64,000 nt of DNA from Psychrobacillus sp042945595 (GCF_042945595.1 NZ_CP168493.1:1736001-1800000), one strand, 5' to 3'. Shown: positions 17,594-25,894, numbered from the stretch's first letter. The notes: generated from the letters alone by a model not told the origin. A program made the numbers and translations.

Positions 17594-17932
17594 ATGGAGT
17601 TTAAACTCGGTAATGGTGCAGCGATTGTTCTACCACCTTTACCCATTACAGTTATAGCAATTTTAATTATTTTTCTTTTAGTAAGGTGGAGCAAGCAATT
17701 AGAAACACGACGTTTTACGGTGTTCCTCTACTTTCTGATTAGCACTTACATTGCTCCGATTTTTTCTTTCAATACAAAAGATGGTGTATTTGAGCTTTGG
17801 CTTCCGTTGGGTTTTTTAGTAGTTTTCTTTTACTTGTTTCATAGCAAAAGAAACCATCCATCTAAAATAAAAGCGAGTATTTTAGGACTTTGCATAGCAT
17901 TATATCAATTAATTCTTCAGTATGTTGGGTAG
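17594..17932 (+). CDS. Small membrane protein of unknown function
   Basis: 112 residues with four predicted helices (ITVIAILIIFLLV, FTVFLYFLISTYIAPIF, LWLPLGFLVVFFYLF, ILGLCIALYQLILQ) and little outside them. GAAGGGATG lies upstream of the ATG. The cassette also carries the shared 40-nt leader. No family recognised. Confidence 0.7.
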   Translation: MEFKLGNGAAIVLPPLPITVIAILIIFLLVRWSKQLETRRFTVFLYFLISTYIAPIFSFNTKDGVFELWLPLGFLVVFFYLFHSKRNHPSKIKASILGLCIALYQLILQYVG

Positions 17933-17940
17933 TTTGGATA

Positions 17941-18077
17941 TTCCACTAACGGGTGCTTTAGCAAAATATGGCCATCATTTCGATGGTCTATTTTTATGTC
18001 CAAAACATTAAGTTGATCTCAGATATGCTTTGTGAAATGTTACACTTAAACTAAAGCCGCAGTTTAGTTCAATAAGG
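17941..18077 (+). repeat. Array repeat 11, long variant
   Basis: Left core CACTAAC/GGGTGC/TTTAGCA; hairpin GGCCATCATTTCGATGGTC; long tail with CCAAAACATTAAG and TGTGAAATGTTACACTT; right core AACTAAA/GCCGCAG/TTTAGTT. Confidence 0.9.
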
Positions 18078-18212
18078 CTTTAATGATTAGTGACGTAGTT
18101 AGAGCATGTCGTATGACAGTGCAACTCATTTAGTAATAAGAATTATAGTGATTCTGGACAGAATGAAGAACAATGTAAAATTCTTATACAAAAAAACTGC
18201 AGGTCTATATTA
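18069..18212 (+). repeat. Gene-free cassette, copy B
   Basis: Intact relative of 13256-13404. It shares GTCGTATGACAGTGCAA, GGACAGAATGAAGAACAATG and ACTGCAGGTCTATA. No open frame with a start site. The match ends close to where the IS element entered copy A. Confidence 0.7.
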
Positions 18213-18425
18213 ATAACCCGTTCAGTTGAGTAGTACAAAAAATCAAATAACACCATAAATATCAATACAAATATTTCAATATTATAGGACGAATCGGCAT
18301 TGCTTTTAGCGGTGCTTTTTTATATTACGAAATTTTCTGATAATAAAAGGAAATTAATTGATAATGTGGTAAGATTAATTATAGAAGTAGTAGTAAAATA
18401 ATTTTGAAAAGCATTGGTGGCATTG
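18213..18425. other. Intergenic segment upstream of a membrane-protein gene
   Basis: AT-rich, no gene. CGGCATTGCTTTTAGCGGTGCTTTTTTATAT may be part of a decayed terminator. Confidence 0.3.
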
Positions 18426-18457
18426 TTATTCAACTAATTTTTGGATTAGTTGAATAA
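18426..18457 (+). repeat. Perfect core palindrome with unusual spacer
   Basis: Arms of 13 bases (TTATTCAACTAAT and its exact complement) around the 6-nt spacer TTTTGG. It has the same arms as the array cores but neither the left nor right spacer consensus. Confidence 0.85.
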
Positions 18458-18511
18458 AAGTAATTTTTGTGTTGTATAAATAATTAAACAAAATTTGAAG
18501 GAGGAGTCAGA

Positions 18512-18943
18512 ATGAAAAGATTTTTATTTATTTTCTTTTCCACAGTAGTTATTGGAATTATTTTTTATCTAGGGATGAAATATAATGTTAATTTAAAGAG
18601 AGAAATGGCGACAACATTTAATATGATGCCCTTTTTAATATCCACAAGCATTTTCCCTGTTTTTATTGGGTTGTTGTTACGACTCCCTAAATTGATTATA
18701 GAAATTAAAGAGAAAAAGCAATGGTCATTTGATTGGATTAAAGTCATCATAATTGGAATCCCTTCTCTATATATCGCTATGTTGCCACTTCTTTCTATTT
18801 CTTACGGAACGAATTTGTTTATGTCAGCAGAATTTGTGCTTTCAGGAGGTACAGCATACACATCAATAGCTGGGATTATATTCGGTTATATTTTGTTAGA
18901 TAGCCTAAAAAATCACAATTCATCAACTAACAAAGTAAATTAA
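18512..18943 (+). CDS. Membrane protein, paralogue of 25529-25894
   Basis: 143 residues with four hydrophobic helices and the conserved cytoplasmic loop RLPKLIIEIKEKKQWSFDWIKV. The second copy at 25.5 kb matches it along its whole length (ATTFN-MPFLI, FPVFIG, IGIPSLYIAM, AGIIFGYILLDSLK). Family unknown. SD is AAGGAGGAG. It follows the perfect core palindrome. Confidence 0.72.
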   Translation: MKRFLFIFFSTVVIGIIFYLGMKYNVNLKREMATTFNMMPFLISTSIFPVFIGLLLRLPKLIIEIKEKKQWSFDWIKVIIIGIPSLYIAMLPLLSISYGTNLFMSAEFVLSGGTAYTSIAGIIFGYILLDSLKNHNSSTNKVN

Positions 18944-18955
18944 TTAAAGAAGATA

Positions 18956-19033
18956 TGTAACTAACGGGTGCTTTACTTCAAGAAGGGGTAAAGCTTTTTT
19001 AATTGAACTAACGTCGCAGGTTAGTTCAATAAA
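18956..19033 (+). repeat. Array repeat 12
   Basis: Left core AACTAAC/GGGTGC/TTTACTT; hairpin GGGGTAAAGC and T6; right core AACTAAC/GTCGCAG/GTTAGTT. Confidence 0.92.
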
Positions 19034-19104
19034 TATTTTTCAACTTAATTCCAATTAGTTCGTATAAAGAAGTAAGATACATAAAGAAAGGGGGCTGGGG
19101 GATT

Positions 19105-19548
19105 ATGAAGTATTTCCTAATTGTTATATTCAGTTTAGTGTTAGTTGCCTGTACAGATGATGAGGTTTTGTATTCAAATACTCCTGATAAGGCAATAGAG
19201 TTATTAGAATCAGAAGTTGGTTTTGTTAAAAATATGAACGTTATACAGGAAACGGATGTAAATGTTAATAGAAAAATATATGTTTTTGAAGGAGAAGGAG
19301 CAATTAGTGATAATAGTGAATATAAAACTCAATATTTTGTAGCACTTGTTGAAAAACAAAAAAAAGGTTGGGTAGTCTTAGAATCGCTTGGAATTGGAAA
19401 ACCTTCAGACCGTAGTATTGCAACTGGAGGAAATTATTTTCAAGCTGGCTTTATTGACATATCCGAAAATCTACAACTGAAGAAAAATCAATATGCTCTA
19501 AATATACCTGAAAAAGATTATTCAATATGGGTAGAGTTATTAGAATAG
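19105..19548 (+). CDS. Lipoprotein of unknown function
   Basis: 147 residues. The lipobox LVAC (residues 13-16) follows a short signal helix, so the mature protein should be lipid-anchored at Cys16. The mature part starts TDDEVLYSNTPDKAIELLESE and has alternating strands (KIYVFEGEGAI, TQYFVALVEKQKKGWVVLES) that suggest a small nuclear transport factor-like or cystatin-like fold; that is only a guess. Single-gene cassette; SD is AAAGGGGG. Confidence 0.72.
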   Translation: MKYFLIVIFSLVLVACTDDEVLYSNTPDKAIELLESEVGFVKNMNVIQETDVNVNRKIYVFEGEGAISDNSEYKTQYFVALVEKQKKGWVVLESLGIGKPSDRSIATGGNYFQAGFIDISENLQLKKNQYALNIPEKDYSIWVELLE

Positions 19549-19631
19549 TAATTTTAGTTTTTAAACGGGGCAACTCTCCCACAAGGATATTCTCTTTAAA
19601 ATTAATGAAGCAATGTTTGTGAAAAGTTACA

Positions 19632-19713
19632 CTTAAACTAACGGGTGCTTTACTTCAAGAAGGAGTAAAGCCTTTTTTCTTATTGAACTAAAGCAGCAGG
19701 TTAGTTGAATAAG
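19632..19713 (+). repeat. Array repeat 13
   Basis: TTGTGAA leader; left core AACTAAC/GGGTGC/TTTACTT; hairpin GGAGTAAAGC and T6; right core AACTAAA/GCAGCAG/GTTAGTT. Confidence 0.93.
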
Positions 19714-19789
19714 AATTTAAATTTTTTTGAATTAATACCTTGTATTATAGAGTAATATACATTATAACTATTATAGGAGGTGGACAAAT

Positions 19790-20131
19790 TTGGAAGTAAA
19801 TAAAGAGGTTTTAAAAGGTCATATTGATACGATAATTCTATCGTTACTACATAACAGAGATATGTATGGATATGAGTTAGCTAAATTGGTGAGAGAAAAA
19901 AGCGATGAACAGTTCGAATTGAAAGAAGGTACGCTTTATTTATCTTTAAAGCGATTAGAAAAAAATATATGGATTGAATCTTATTGGGGCGATGAACAAG
20001 GACCTGGTGGAAGAAGAAAATATTATAAACTTACACCATTAGGTGAAGAGGGATTTGAAGAAAAGCGTAAGGAATGGCGATTTGTTAAAAAAATTATTGA
20101 TACATTTATTGAAGGGGGAGAAAAAGCGTGA
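19790..20131 (+). CDS. PadR family transcriptional regulator
   Basis: 113 residues from TTG at 19790 with GGAGGTGG upstream. The winged-helix signature is clear: LKGHIDTIILSLLHNRDMYGYELAKLV, FELKEGTLYLSLKRLEKNIWIESYWG and GRRKYYKLTPLGEEGF. PadR repressors of this size usually control the gene next to them. It overlaps the downstream gene by 4 nt, forming a two-gene cassette with a membrane protein, the commonest PadR arrangement in Bacillota. Confidence 0.92.
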   Translation: MEVNKEVLKGHIDTIILSLLHNRDMYGYELAKLVREKSDEQFELKEGTLYLSLKRLEKNIWIESYWGDEQGPGGRRKYYKLTPLGEEGFEEKRKEWRFVKKIIDTFIEGGEKA

Positions 20132-20952
20132 AACAAATAGAATCTTATGTTGATGAAGTTTATAATAGGGTCGGTGGGAACAAGAAAGAAATCGAAGAAT
20201 TAAAAGCAGAGTTGAAAAGTCATTTGATAGAGGCTGTCCACGAATTAAAAGCAGAAGGAATGAATGAACAAGAAGCCATTGCTATTGCCATTGAGCGTTT
20301 CGGGGGAGAACAAGAAATGCATTCGATTGTAAGTCAACTATTTAAAGGACAAAAGGTATTTGCAAAATGGGTACTTTTTCTAGCTATAATATGTTTTGTC
20401 ACTACTGTTACTGTATTTGGGGTTGCATTGAGTAATGATGGGAATCAGTATAATACCAAACTTTCATCAGATAAAGCTACTTTTGAATTATCAACTGAAC
20501 TTAGAGGTATTACAACTGATATAACTGGTGATTCAGGTCATGCAATTTATACAAAGGTTATGCTAAATGTAAGTGGAGAACATATCGACTCGATCACTTA
20601 TACCATTAGCAAAGGCAAGTTTTTAAAGGATGTTATACTAACAGCTAAAGAAGAAGCAGACAAAGACTGGTTATTATCGGAAAAGATAGTTACGATTGGA
20701 AATTCGCCTGGTTCAGATATATATTCTGCTACAAAGGACATTGGAAATACCTATACAGTTAAGTATAATGAACAGGATAAATATAAATATTCAATTGCAA
20801 TTCCTCATGATGGCAATTTGGTAATAGATGACGACATAATAATCAAAGTAATTATAAAATATACAGATGGAAACTCTGAACAACAAGATATTGTTGTAAC
20901 TCAAGAATCAAATTCTATAGAATCAAATTCTATTTCATTAAAGCTTAAATAA
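20128..20952 (+). CDS. HAAS/permease-prefix domain membrane protein
   Basis: 274 residues. The cytoplasmic N-terminus (1-75) is the helical domain usually encoded beside PadR genes: QIESYVDEVYNRVGGNKKEIEELKAELKSHL and GMNEQEAIAIAIERFGGEQEM. One membrane helix (about 82-105) leads to an extracytoplasmic beta-rich domain with DSNSIESNSI-type ending. It probably senses or modulates an envelope signal with the PadR repressor. The external domain is not recognised. Confidence 0.8.
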   Translation: MKQIESYVDEVYNRVGGNKKEIEELKAELKSHLIEAVHELKAEGMNEQEAIAIAIERFGGEQEMHSIVSQLFKGQKVFAKWVLFLAIICFVTTVTVFGVALSNDGNQYNTKLSSDKATFELSTELRGITTDITGDSGHAIYTKVMLNVSGEHIDSITYTISKGKFLKDVILTAKEEADKDWLLSEKIVTIGNSPGSDIYSATKDIGNTYTVKYNEQDKYKYSIAIPHDGNLVIDDDIIIKVIIKYTDGNSEQQDIVVTQESNSIESNSISLKLK

Positions 20953-21075
20953 AATAACCGAGATGATAATACTACTGTACAAAGAACTAAGTTAACTGGA
21001 GAAATGAAGAACTAGTAGAAAAATCTACAGGATAGATTAGAAACCAAACATTGACGCTATTTATGTAGAAACCTT

Positions 21076-21157
21076 TCTTCAATTAAAGGGTGCTTTACTT
21101 CAAGAAGGAGTAAAGCCTTTTTCTTATTCAACTAACGGTGCAGTTTAGTTGAATAAT
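21076..21157 (+). repeat. Array repeat 14
   Basis: Left core AATTAAA/GGGTGC/TTTACTT; hairpin GGAGTAAAGC and T5; right core AACTAAC/GGTGCAG/TTTAGTT. Confidence 0.9.
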
Positions 21158-21307
21158 ATTAGGCTGTTTTCGTAAAAATTGTTGTTATTTAATAAAAATT
21201 GGTATAAGATTTAACAATTGTTAAAATAGAATAAATTTTGAAATATTAAAAGGACTTGATTCGTCTAACTTGAATAGTAAATATAATACAATTGGAGGTA
21301 ATAGTAT

Positions 21308-21805
21308 ATGAAGAAAATTATGTTGCTTGTTTTATCATTGGCTTTTATGTCCGTTATCCTTCTAGGTTGCGAATCAAAGGATAGTACTATAATAAATTTA
21401 GATAAGGAAACCACTGAACAGGAGTCAACAAAGCAGGAGCCATCAGAACAAGAGTCAACAGAACAACAACCAGAAGATAATGAAATACTGATACTTGATG
21501 GAGAAATTAAAAAGGTCAGCATTTCAAAATCAAAAGGAAATAGTGCAACCGTTTTTGATGATGATTTCTCTATTGGAGTTTTGAGAAGCGTATTTTCAAG
21601 TGCTGTAAAAGAAAATGGCATAGTAAATATGGCTAATCCAGAGTTTTATGTGGATATTGTCTATGAAAATGAAGACAAACAAAGTTTTCATCTGTGGTTG
21701 GGTGGTTTGTTTGAAGAAAGCACCTTAATGAAAACGGATGATACACACACCATTTATATTCTCCCAGAAGAATCAACTAACAAGATAATTGATTTAATGG
21801 AATAG
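21308..21805 (+). CDS. Lipoprotein with Glu/Ser/Thr-rich linker (YhfM-like end, tentative)
   Basis: 165 residues. Lipobox LLGC at residues 18-21. Residues about 36-58 form a low-complexity linker (EQESTKQEPSEQESTEQQPE) that would span the wall. The C-terminal domain ends with HLWLGGLFEESTLMKTDDTHTIYILPEES, a pattern I loosely associate with Bacillus lipoprotein YhfM. Single-gene cassette followed by its own hairpin at 21817. Confidence 0.7.
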   Translation: MKKIMLLVLSLAFMSVILLGCESKDSTIINLDKETTEQESTKQEPSEQESTEQQPEDNEILILDGEIKKVSISKSKGNSATVFDDDFSIGVLRSVFSSAVKENGIVNMANPEFYVDIVYENEDKQSFHLWLGGLFEESTLMKTDDTHTIYILPEESTNKIIDLME

Positions 21806-21816
21806 CAGTTAAACCG

Positions 21817-21840
21817 AGACCTTAAATTAAGGTCTTTTCT
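21817..21840 (+). terminator. Intrinsic terminator
   Basis: AGACCTTAA pairs with TTAAGGTCT, followed by TTT. Confidence 0.7.
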
Positions 21841-21894
21841 TATGCACTTCTTAGGCTTTCAACTGTTGTATAACTGGACTTTTGACACGCTGAG

Positions 21895-22080
21895 ATAAGC
21901 ATTGGTGGTACTGATGAAATAACAGTTTCAGTAGGTTTCCCGAAGGATGCAAAAATTGATGATACGTTGATTCAACAAATAGTTGAAGATTCTATTAAGA
22001 ATGTTTCTGAAACAGAAACAGTAACAATTAGCGAAGAAAAAATAAAAATGAAAATAAAAATAAAGATCGAGAAATACTAA
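21895..22080 (+). pseudogene. 3' fragment of a lost gene
   Basis: A frame reading ISIGGTDEITVSVGFPKDAK through KIKMKIKIKIEKY and a stop has natural composition but no start codon or ribosome binding site, and it follows a terminator. I read it as the tail of a truncated cassette gene. Confidence 0.5.
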
Positions 22081-22150
22081 CAGTGAAGTACTTAAAGGAT
22101 ACAAACAGCCTTAATAATAAAGTAGTTTTATAAGTATGTGAATAAATGTA

Positions 22151-22223
22151 CTTAAACTAACGGGTGCTTTACTTCAATAAGGAGTAGAGCTTTTTTACTA
22201 ACGCAGCAGGTTAGTTTAAGAAG
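22151..22223 (+). repeat. Array repeat 15
   Basis: Left core AACTAAC/GGGTGC/TTTACTT; hairpin GGAGTAGAGC and T6; right core TACTAAC/GCAGCAG/GTTAGTT. Confidence 0.92.
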
Positions 22224-22296
22224 GAGTTCAGAAGAAGATTGGAGAAATTAACTACTAGGCTTGAGTAAAAAGATACTACTAATAGGAGGGATTAAT

Positions 22297-22599
22297 ATGG
22301 AATTCGCGAATTTTGTTCTCAGTTTTATGCAGATTTTTACTCTTGTCTTGGTATTATCGTTGATATCTTCATTCTTTTTTAAAAATAAGAAAGAACTGTT
22401 TTCGGTAGTTTTAAATTTGATTTTATTATTAATGATAAATTATTTTGTACTTACTCAAAAAGATTTTATATTTGATAATTTTCCTAAACAGGCATATGGA
22501 ATGCTGATACTGTTATTGCTTATGTACTTTACCTTTTTTAGAAGTGTGTATTCATTTATTAGAACAAAGAAATCAGAAAGAGTTACAAACGTTAAGTAA
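22297..22599 (+). CDS. Small membrane protein of unknown function
   Basis: 100 residues from the ATG at 22297, preceded by GGAGGG; the longer in-frame start at 22261 overlaps this ribosome binding site. Three helices (VLSFMQIFTLVLVLSLISSFF, LFSVVLNLILLLMINYFV, AYGMLILLLLMYFTFF) and a positive C-terminal tail. No family recognised. Confidence 0.68.
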   Translation: MEFANFVLSFMQIFTLVLVLSLISSFFFKNKKELFSVVLNLILLLMINYFVLTQKDFIFDNFPKQAYGMLILLLLMYFTFFRSVYSFIRTKKSERVTNVK

Positions 22600-22648
22600 T
22601 TTGGATAGGTTGTCACAAAATATTGATTTCAACGTAATAAATTAGACT

Positions 22649-22680
22649 TGTTCAACTAACGCAGTAGGTTAGTTGAAGAG
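22649..22680 (+). repeat. Array repeat 16, right-type core only
   Basis: TTCAACTAAC/GCAGTAG/GTTAGTTGAA, a nearly perfect palindrome followed by the shared leader. Confidence 0.9.
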
Positions 22681-22715
22681 CTTTGTTTAACTTGTGTTCA
22701 ACAATCGAGACATTT
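22675..22715 (+). repeat. Shared 40-nt cassette leader, gene-less copy
   Basis: GAAGAGCTTTGTTTAACTTG then TGTTCAACAATCGAGACATT. It sits between two right cores only about 50 nt apart, so the leader here has lost its gene. Confidence 0.78.
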
Positions 22716-22729
22716 AATAGTGCAAGTTT

Positions 22730-22760
22730 TATTGAACTAACGGGGTCAGGTTGGTTTAAT
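22730..22760 (+). repeat. Array repeat 17, right-type core only
   Basis: TTGAACTAAC/GGGGTCAG/GTTGGTTTAA. Confidence 0.82.
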
Positions 22761-22853
22761 CGTATCCAGATTTATATTTATAATTATCTTGGTAGGAGGG
22801 AATGTAGAACATCTCAATTGAGAACGAACTACAAAGGGTAGGTGATAAATCCT

Positions 22854-23312
22854 ATGAATTTCGAAATAAGAAGTCTTGAAAGACACGATATCCCATTCTT
22901 GCGGGATATGGTGTATGAGTCCGCGTTTGTACCAGAAGGACAAAAACCTTTCCCACGAACAATACTAGACGAACCATCTGTCTCAAAATATGTGGATGGA
23001 TGGGGGGAACAGAGCGGTGATATTGGATTGATTGCGGAAACAGACGAACAAAAGATTGGTGCCATTTGGTTACGTCAGTTTGATGATGAAACGCCAGAAA
23101 TCGGAATTGCCATCCTTAAAGAATTTCGGGGTAAAGGAATTGGAAATACTTTAATGCGTGCGCTCGAAACGGAAGCAAAAAAATATGGGTATCAGAAATT
23201 ATGTTTAAGCGTAGACCCAAGAAATCCAGCCTGTCGTTTATACGAACAATTCGGATATGAACATGTTGGCTGGGATGATACTTACTGGGCAATGGAGAAG
23301 GAATTAGTTTGA
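22854..23312 (+). CDS. GNAT N-acetyltransferase
   Basis: 152 residues from the ATG at 22854 (GGGTAGGTG upstream). Motif A appears as EIGIAILKEFRGKGIGNTLMRALETEA and motif B as LSVDPRNPACRLYEQFGYEHVG, a textbook RimI-like acetyl-CoA site. Substrate unknown. Its codon use and higher G+C differ a little from neighbouring cassettes, compatible with a separate origin. A hairpin GCTCCCT/AGGGAGC follows at about 23350-23375. Confidence 0.9.
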   Translation: MNFEIRSLERHDIPFLRDMVYESAFVPEGQKPFPRTILDEPSVSKYVDGWGEQSGDIGLIAETDEQKIGAIWLRQFDDETPEIGIAILKEFRGKGIGNTLMRALETEAKKYGYQKLCLSVDPRNPACRLYEQFGYEHVGWDDTYWAMEKELV

Positions 23313-23448
23313 TACAACAACAATAGGGTGCACTTGCACAAACTGCAAGGCTCCCTTTTTAAATTAATAGGGAGCGTTAATTCAATATGACGTGTACTAA
23401 CAATATTCACCAATTGGGCGAGATTGGTGAATAAGCGTCTCTGCTCTT

Positions 23449-23540
23449 ATTAAACTAACGGGTGCTTTAGTTAAACAAGAGGCTGCCTTTAGGGGTAGCT
23501 TTTTCTTATTGAACTAACGCCGCAGGTTAGTTCAACAAGG
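23449..23540 (+). repeat. Array repeat 18
   Basis: Left core AACTAAC/GGGTGC/TTTAGTT; hairpin AGGCTGCCTTTAGGGGTAGCT with T5; right core AACTAAC/GCCGCAG/GTTAGTT. A degenerate extra half-site (TTGGTGAATAAGCG) precedes it. Confidence 0.92.
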
Positions 23541-23735
23541 ATGTAGAAATCCTACTTTTTCGAAGACTTCTTTTTTCTCTCTGGTCGAATTGCTATACCT
23601 AAAAACATAAATACCAAGCCTAGAATTATATGAATATGTTTGATGACTTATGTAATTAAGTGGGTACAACACTCCTAATGTAATAAGTAAAATACCTATT
23701 ATCGAAACAATTAAACCTATTCTTTCTCTACCCAT
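23532..23735 (-). CDS. Small single-span membrane protein
   Basis: 67 residues with one or two helices at the N-terminus (IGLIVSIIGILLITLGVLYPL) and a Tyr/Arg-rich soluble tail. GAGGAG lies 9 nt upstream on the minus strand. Its 3' end reaches into the adjoining right core. Family unknown; the tail is poorly conserved in composition, so I call it at moderate confidence. Confidence 0.55.
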   Translation of the reverse strand: MGRERIGLIVSIIGILLITLGVLYPLNYISHQTYSYNSRLGIYVFRYSNSTREKKEVFEKVGFLHPC

Positions 23736-23873
23736 TTTTATAGTCTCCTCTATATAAATAAAGTTATAAGATATTTTACTCTATATCGATATTTAGGAAT
23801 AGTAGTAAACATTTTACATAGTAAGGAATAATGTACTAACGCTTCATTGTAAAATGGGAAACTAAAGAACTCG

Positions 23874-23941
23874 TCTTCAACTGACAGGTGCTTTACTTCA
23901 AGAAAGAGTAAAGCATTTTTGGCATTTTAGTGGAATAAGAA
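23874..23941 (+). repeat. Array repeat 19, right core half lost
   Basis: Left core AACTGAC/AGGTGC/TTTACTT; hairpin GAGTAAAGC and T5; only the TTTAGTGGAATAAG arm of the right core remains. Confidence 0.82.
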
Positions 23942-23983
23942 GACAAAAAAAGTCCAACAATTATGTTGAACTCATTATACTTG

Positions 23984-24346
23984 TTACAAATTTTCAAATT
24001 GGAGGTATTCTAAAACATTTCCGAAGGGGTCTCTAAAACTAATATATTTGCCTGGAGGACAATTAGTTGGTTCATCTATAATGAAATTTACTTCTTTCTC
24101 TTTTAAGAATTTAACTTTTTCATAAATATCTTCAGTTCCTAAACCTAATACAACTCCAGAAACATCTTGTTTATAGGTTGCATTATCGTTCTCCTCTAAA
24201 ATAATTGGTAACTCTCCATGTACAAGTGATGCAATCTTAGGACCATACATTTCGTCTAATTCAAAACCTAAAGTATTAGTATAAAAGTCAATTGCTTTGT
24301 TTAAATTGGGCACGTAGATGCTTATAACACAAACTTGATTTTTCAT
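23984..24346 (-). CDS. VOC family (glyoxalase/bleomycin-resistance-like) protein
   Basis: 120 residues, one vicinal oxygen chelate unit. It begins VCVISIYVPNLNKAIDFYTNTLGFEL and ends GKYISFRDPFGNVLEYLQFE, the two halves of the beta-alpha-beta-beta-beta repeat; the terminal Glu of EYLQ fits a metal ligand. Members bind metals and act in isomerisation, antibiotic sequestration or dioxygenation; the substrate is open. Minus strand, single-gene cassette, GGAGGA upstream. Confidence 0.9.
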   Translation of the reverse strand: MKNQVCVISIYVPNLNKAIDFYTNTLGFELDEMYGPKIASLVHGELPIILEENDNATYKQDVSGVVLGLGTEDIYEKVKFLKEKEVNFIIDEPTNCPPGKYISFRDPFGNVLEYLQFENL

Positions 24347-24436
24347 GTCATTCCTCCTATTTTTGGTATTATTATGTATATTCTACATTTCTAAATGATT
24401 GTCCTTTTTTAAAAATAAAATTTTCACTTGATTTAC

Positions 24437-24467
24437 TTCTTAAACTAACGAGTGCTTTAGTCAAGTA
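24437..24467 (+). repeat. Array repeat 20, left core beside recombinase copy 1
   Basis: AACTAAC/GAGTGC/TTTAGTC with an AAG tail. Its right partner lies about 950 bp away at 25417, with the recombinase gene between. Confidence 0.88.
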
Positions 24468-24499
24468 GAGCAACGTCTTTTAAGGCGTTGCTCCTTTTT
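24468..24499 (+). terminator. Hairpin terminator between left core and recombinase
   Basis: GAGCAACG pairs with CGTTGCTC around TCTTTTAAGG and is followed by TTTTT. An equivalent hairpin with one changed arm lies at 37701-37734. Confidence 0.8.
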
Positions 24500-24503
24500 A
24501 CAT

Positions 24504-25348
24504 TTAAAAGTACTTCTGATAATACTCTTTCCTTAACCTTCCACTTAATTGAGCGTATATCCTTGTGGTTTCACTTTTCTCATGCCCCATTAGACTTTGT
24601 ATGATTTCAATAGGAGCTCCATTATTCAACAAATGAGTTGCATAGCTGTGTCTAAGTTGGTGTGGATGAATCTCTTTGTTAATTTCAGCACGATAGGAGA
24701 TCCGCTTGATGATGTATCGCATTTGAGCGACACTCATTTTATGTGGCTGCCTTGCTGTTACAAAGATGGGGGATTATTATCATTACGGCTTTCAATATAA
24801 CGTTTAAGGCAGATGTCGCAACGTATATTAAAATAAACTTCCCTCTCCTTATCACCTTTCCCTCTAACAATTGCGGATTGATTGGACCAATTAATATGGT
24901 TCTTTTCTAAAGCAACTATTTCTCCAATTCGACAACCGGTAGAAAACATGAATTCGAAAATCGCTCTTTCCATTGGGGAATGACAGGATTCACGAAGGTG
25001 TTCAATCTCCCGTTCAGTTAAATACTTGGGTATACGCTTCCCTATCTTGGGCTCTTTAATTTTTGAAGTTGGATTCTTAATCAAGTAGCCTTCTTCATGA
25101 GACCATCGAAAAAACGATTTCATAAAGCGGATACGATGTGCAAGACTGGCTGGTTTCAAATGCTTGCCGGATGTGGCAAGATATTCCTTCAGTTGATTTG
25201 TATCCAACAGTTCCATCTCTACATCTTTAAAATAACCAATTAGTAGCAAAGACTGTAACTGGTATGCTTTCAACGTTTGGGAAGAAAAGCCCTCTATTCT
25301 CTTATCCGCTTCAAAAGAATCCCATGCTTTTGACAGTAACAATTCCAT
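24504..25348 (-). pseudogene. XerC/D-type tyrosine recombinase, copy 1, frameshifted
   Basis: Full product would be about 280 residues. N-terminal SAM-like core-binding domain (1-85), catalytic Arg in TGCRIGEI (residue 140), Lys in VRGKGDKERE (164), then a 1-nt deletion near 24765 relative to copy 2. The second frame continues with HPHQLRHSYATHLL, LMGHEKSETTRIY (catalytic His and Tyr) and ends KYYQKYF-like. All six catalytic residues are present across the two frames. I see no IntI-type extra helix near HxxR. Start ATG at 25348 with AGGGGG upstream. It lies inside an array repeat, antiparallel to it. Confidence 0.9.
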
Positions 25349-25416
25349 ACCCCCTAAAATAGTAATATTAAAGGGATTATTGCCAACTTAATAGAATTAT
25401 AGACATAATGCGTGAT

Positions 25417-25448
25417 TTTACTAACTAGGCAGGTTTGTTTAATAAGAG
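25417..25448 (+). repeat. Array repeat 20, right core partner
   Basis: TACTAAC/TAGGCAG/GTTTGTTTAATAAG, moderately decayed. Confidence 0.82.
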
Positions 25449-25528
25449 TTTTTTTACGCTGTATAAATAAGTGAAAGGGGGAGTTTTAAATTAAAAGATT
25501 TTTATTTTATTTCGTTTCCGCAGTAGCC

Positions 25529-25894
25529 ATGGGATTTATTTTTTATCTAGGAACGGATTATAAAATGCGATTAAGAGAAGAATCGGCAACAACATTTAAT
25601 TTAATGCCTTTTTTAATATTTGCAGTTATTTTTCCTGTTTTTATTGGATTTTTTTTACGATTGCCTAAATTGATTATAGAGATTAAAGAAAAAAAGCAAT
25701 GGTCGTTTGATTGGATTAAGGTTGCTGAAATTGGAATCCCGTCTCTTTATATAGCAATGATACCAATTCTGACTTTTTATTTCGGGTTGAATTTGTTATT
25801 TGGAAAAGAGTTTCTGCTGTTAAGAGATACTACATTCACAACAACAGCTGGGATTGTATTTGGTTATGTTTTATTAGACAGCTTGAAAGAATAA
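25529..25894 (+). CDS. Membrane protein, paralogue of 18512-18943
   Basis: The recognisable protein starts upstream at about 25490 (LKRFLFYFVSAVAMGF), but the ATG of the sister gene is replaced by ATTAAA here; initiation would need ATT at 25490 or the internal ATG at 25529. From 25529 it has 121 residues, with the conserved loop RLPKLIIEIKEKKQWSFDWIKV and helices matching the first copy. Possibly a weakly expressed duplicate. It lies immediately right of recombinase copy 1. Confidence 0.65.
   Translation: MGFIFYLGTDYKMRLREESATTFNLMPFLIFAVIFPVFIGFFLRLPKLIIEIKEKKQWSFDWIKVAEIGIPSLYIAMIPILTFYFGLNLLFGKEFLLLRDTTFTTTAGIVFGYVLLDSLKE

Noticed and set aside
24504..25348. Classical IntI integrase
   Set aside because: The HxxR region (HPHQLRHSYATHLL) and its upstream part look like XerC/D; I see no IntI-specific extra segment and no attI-like site next to the gene.
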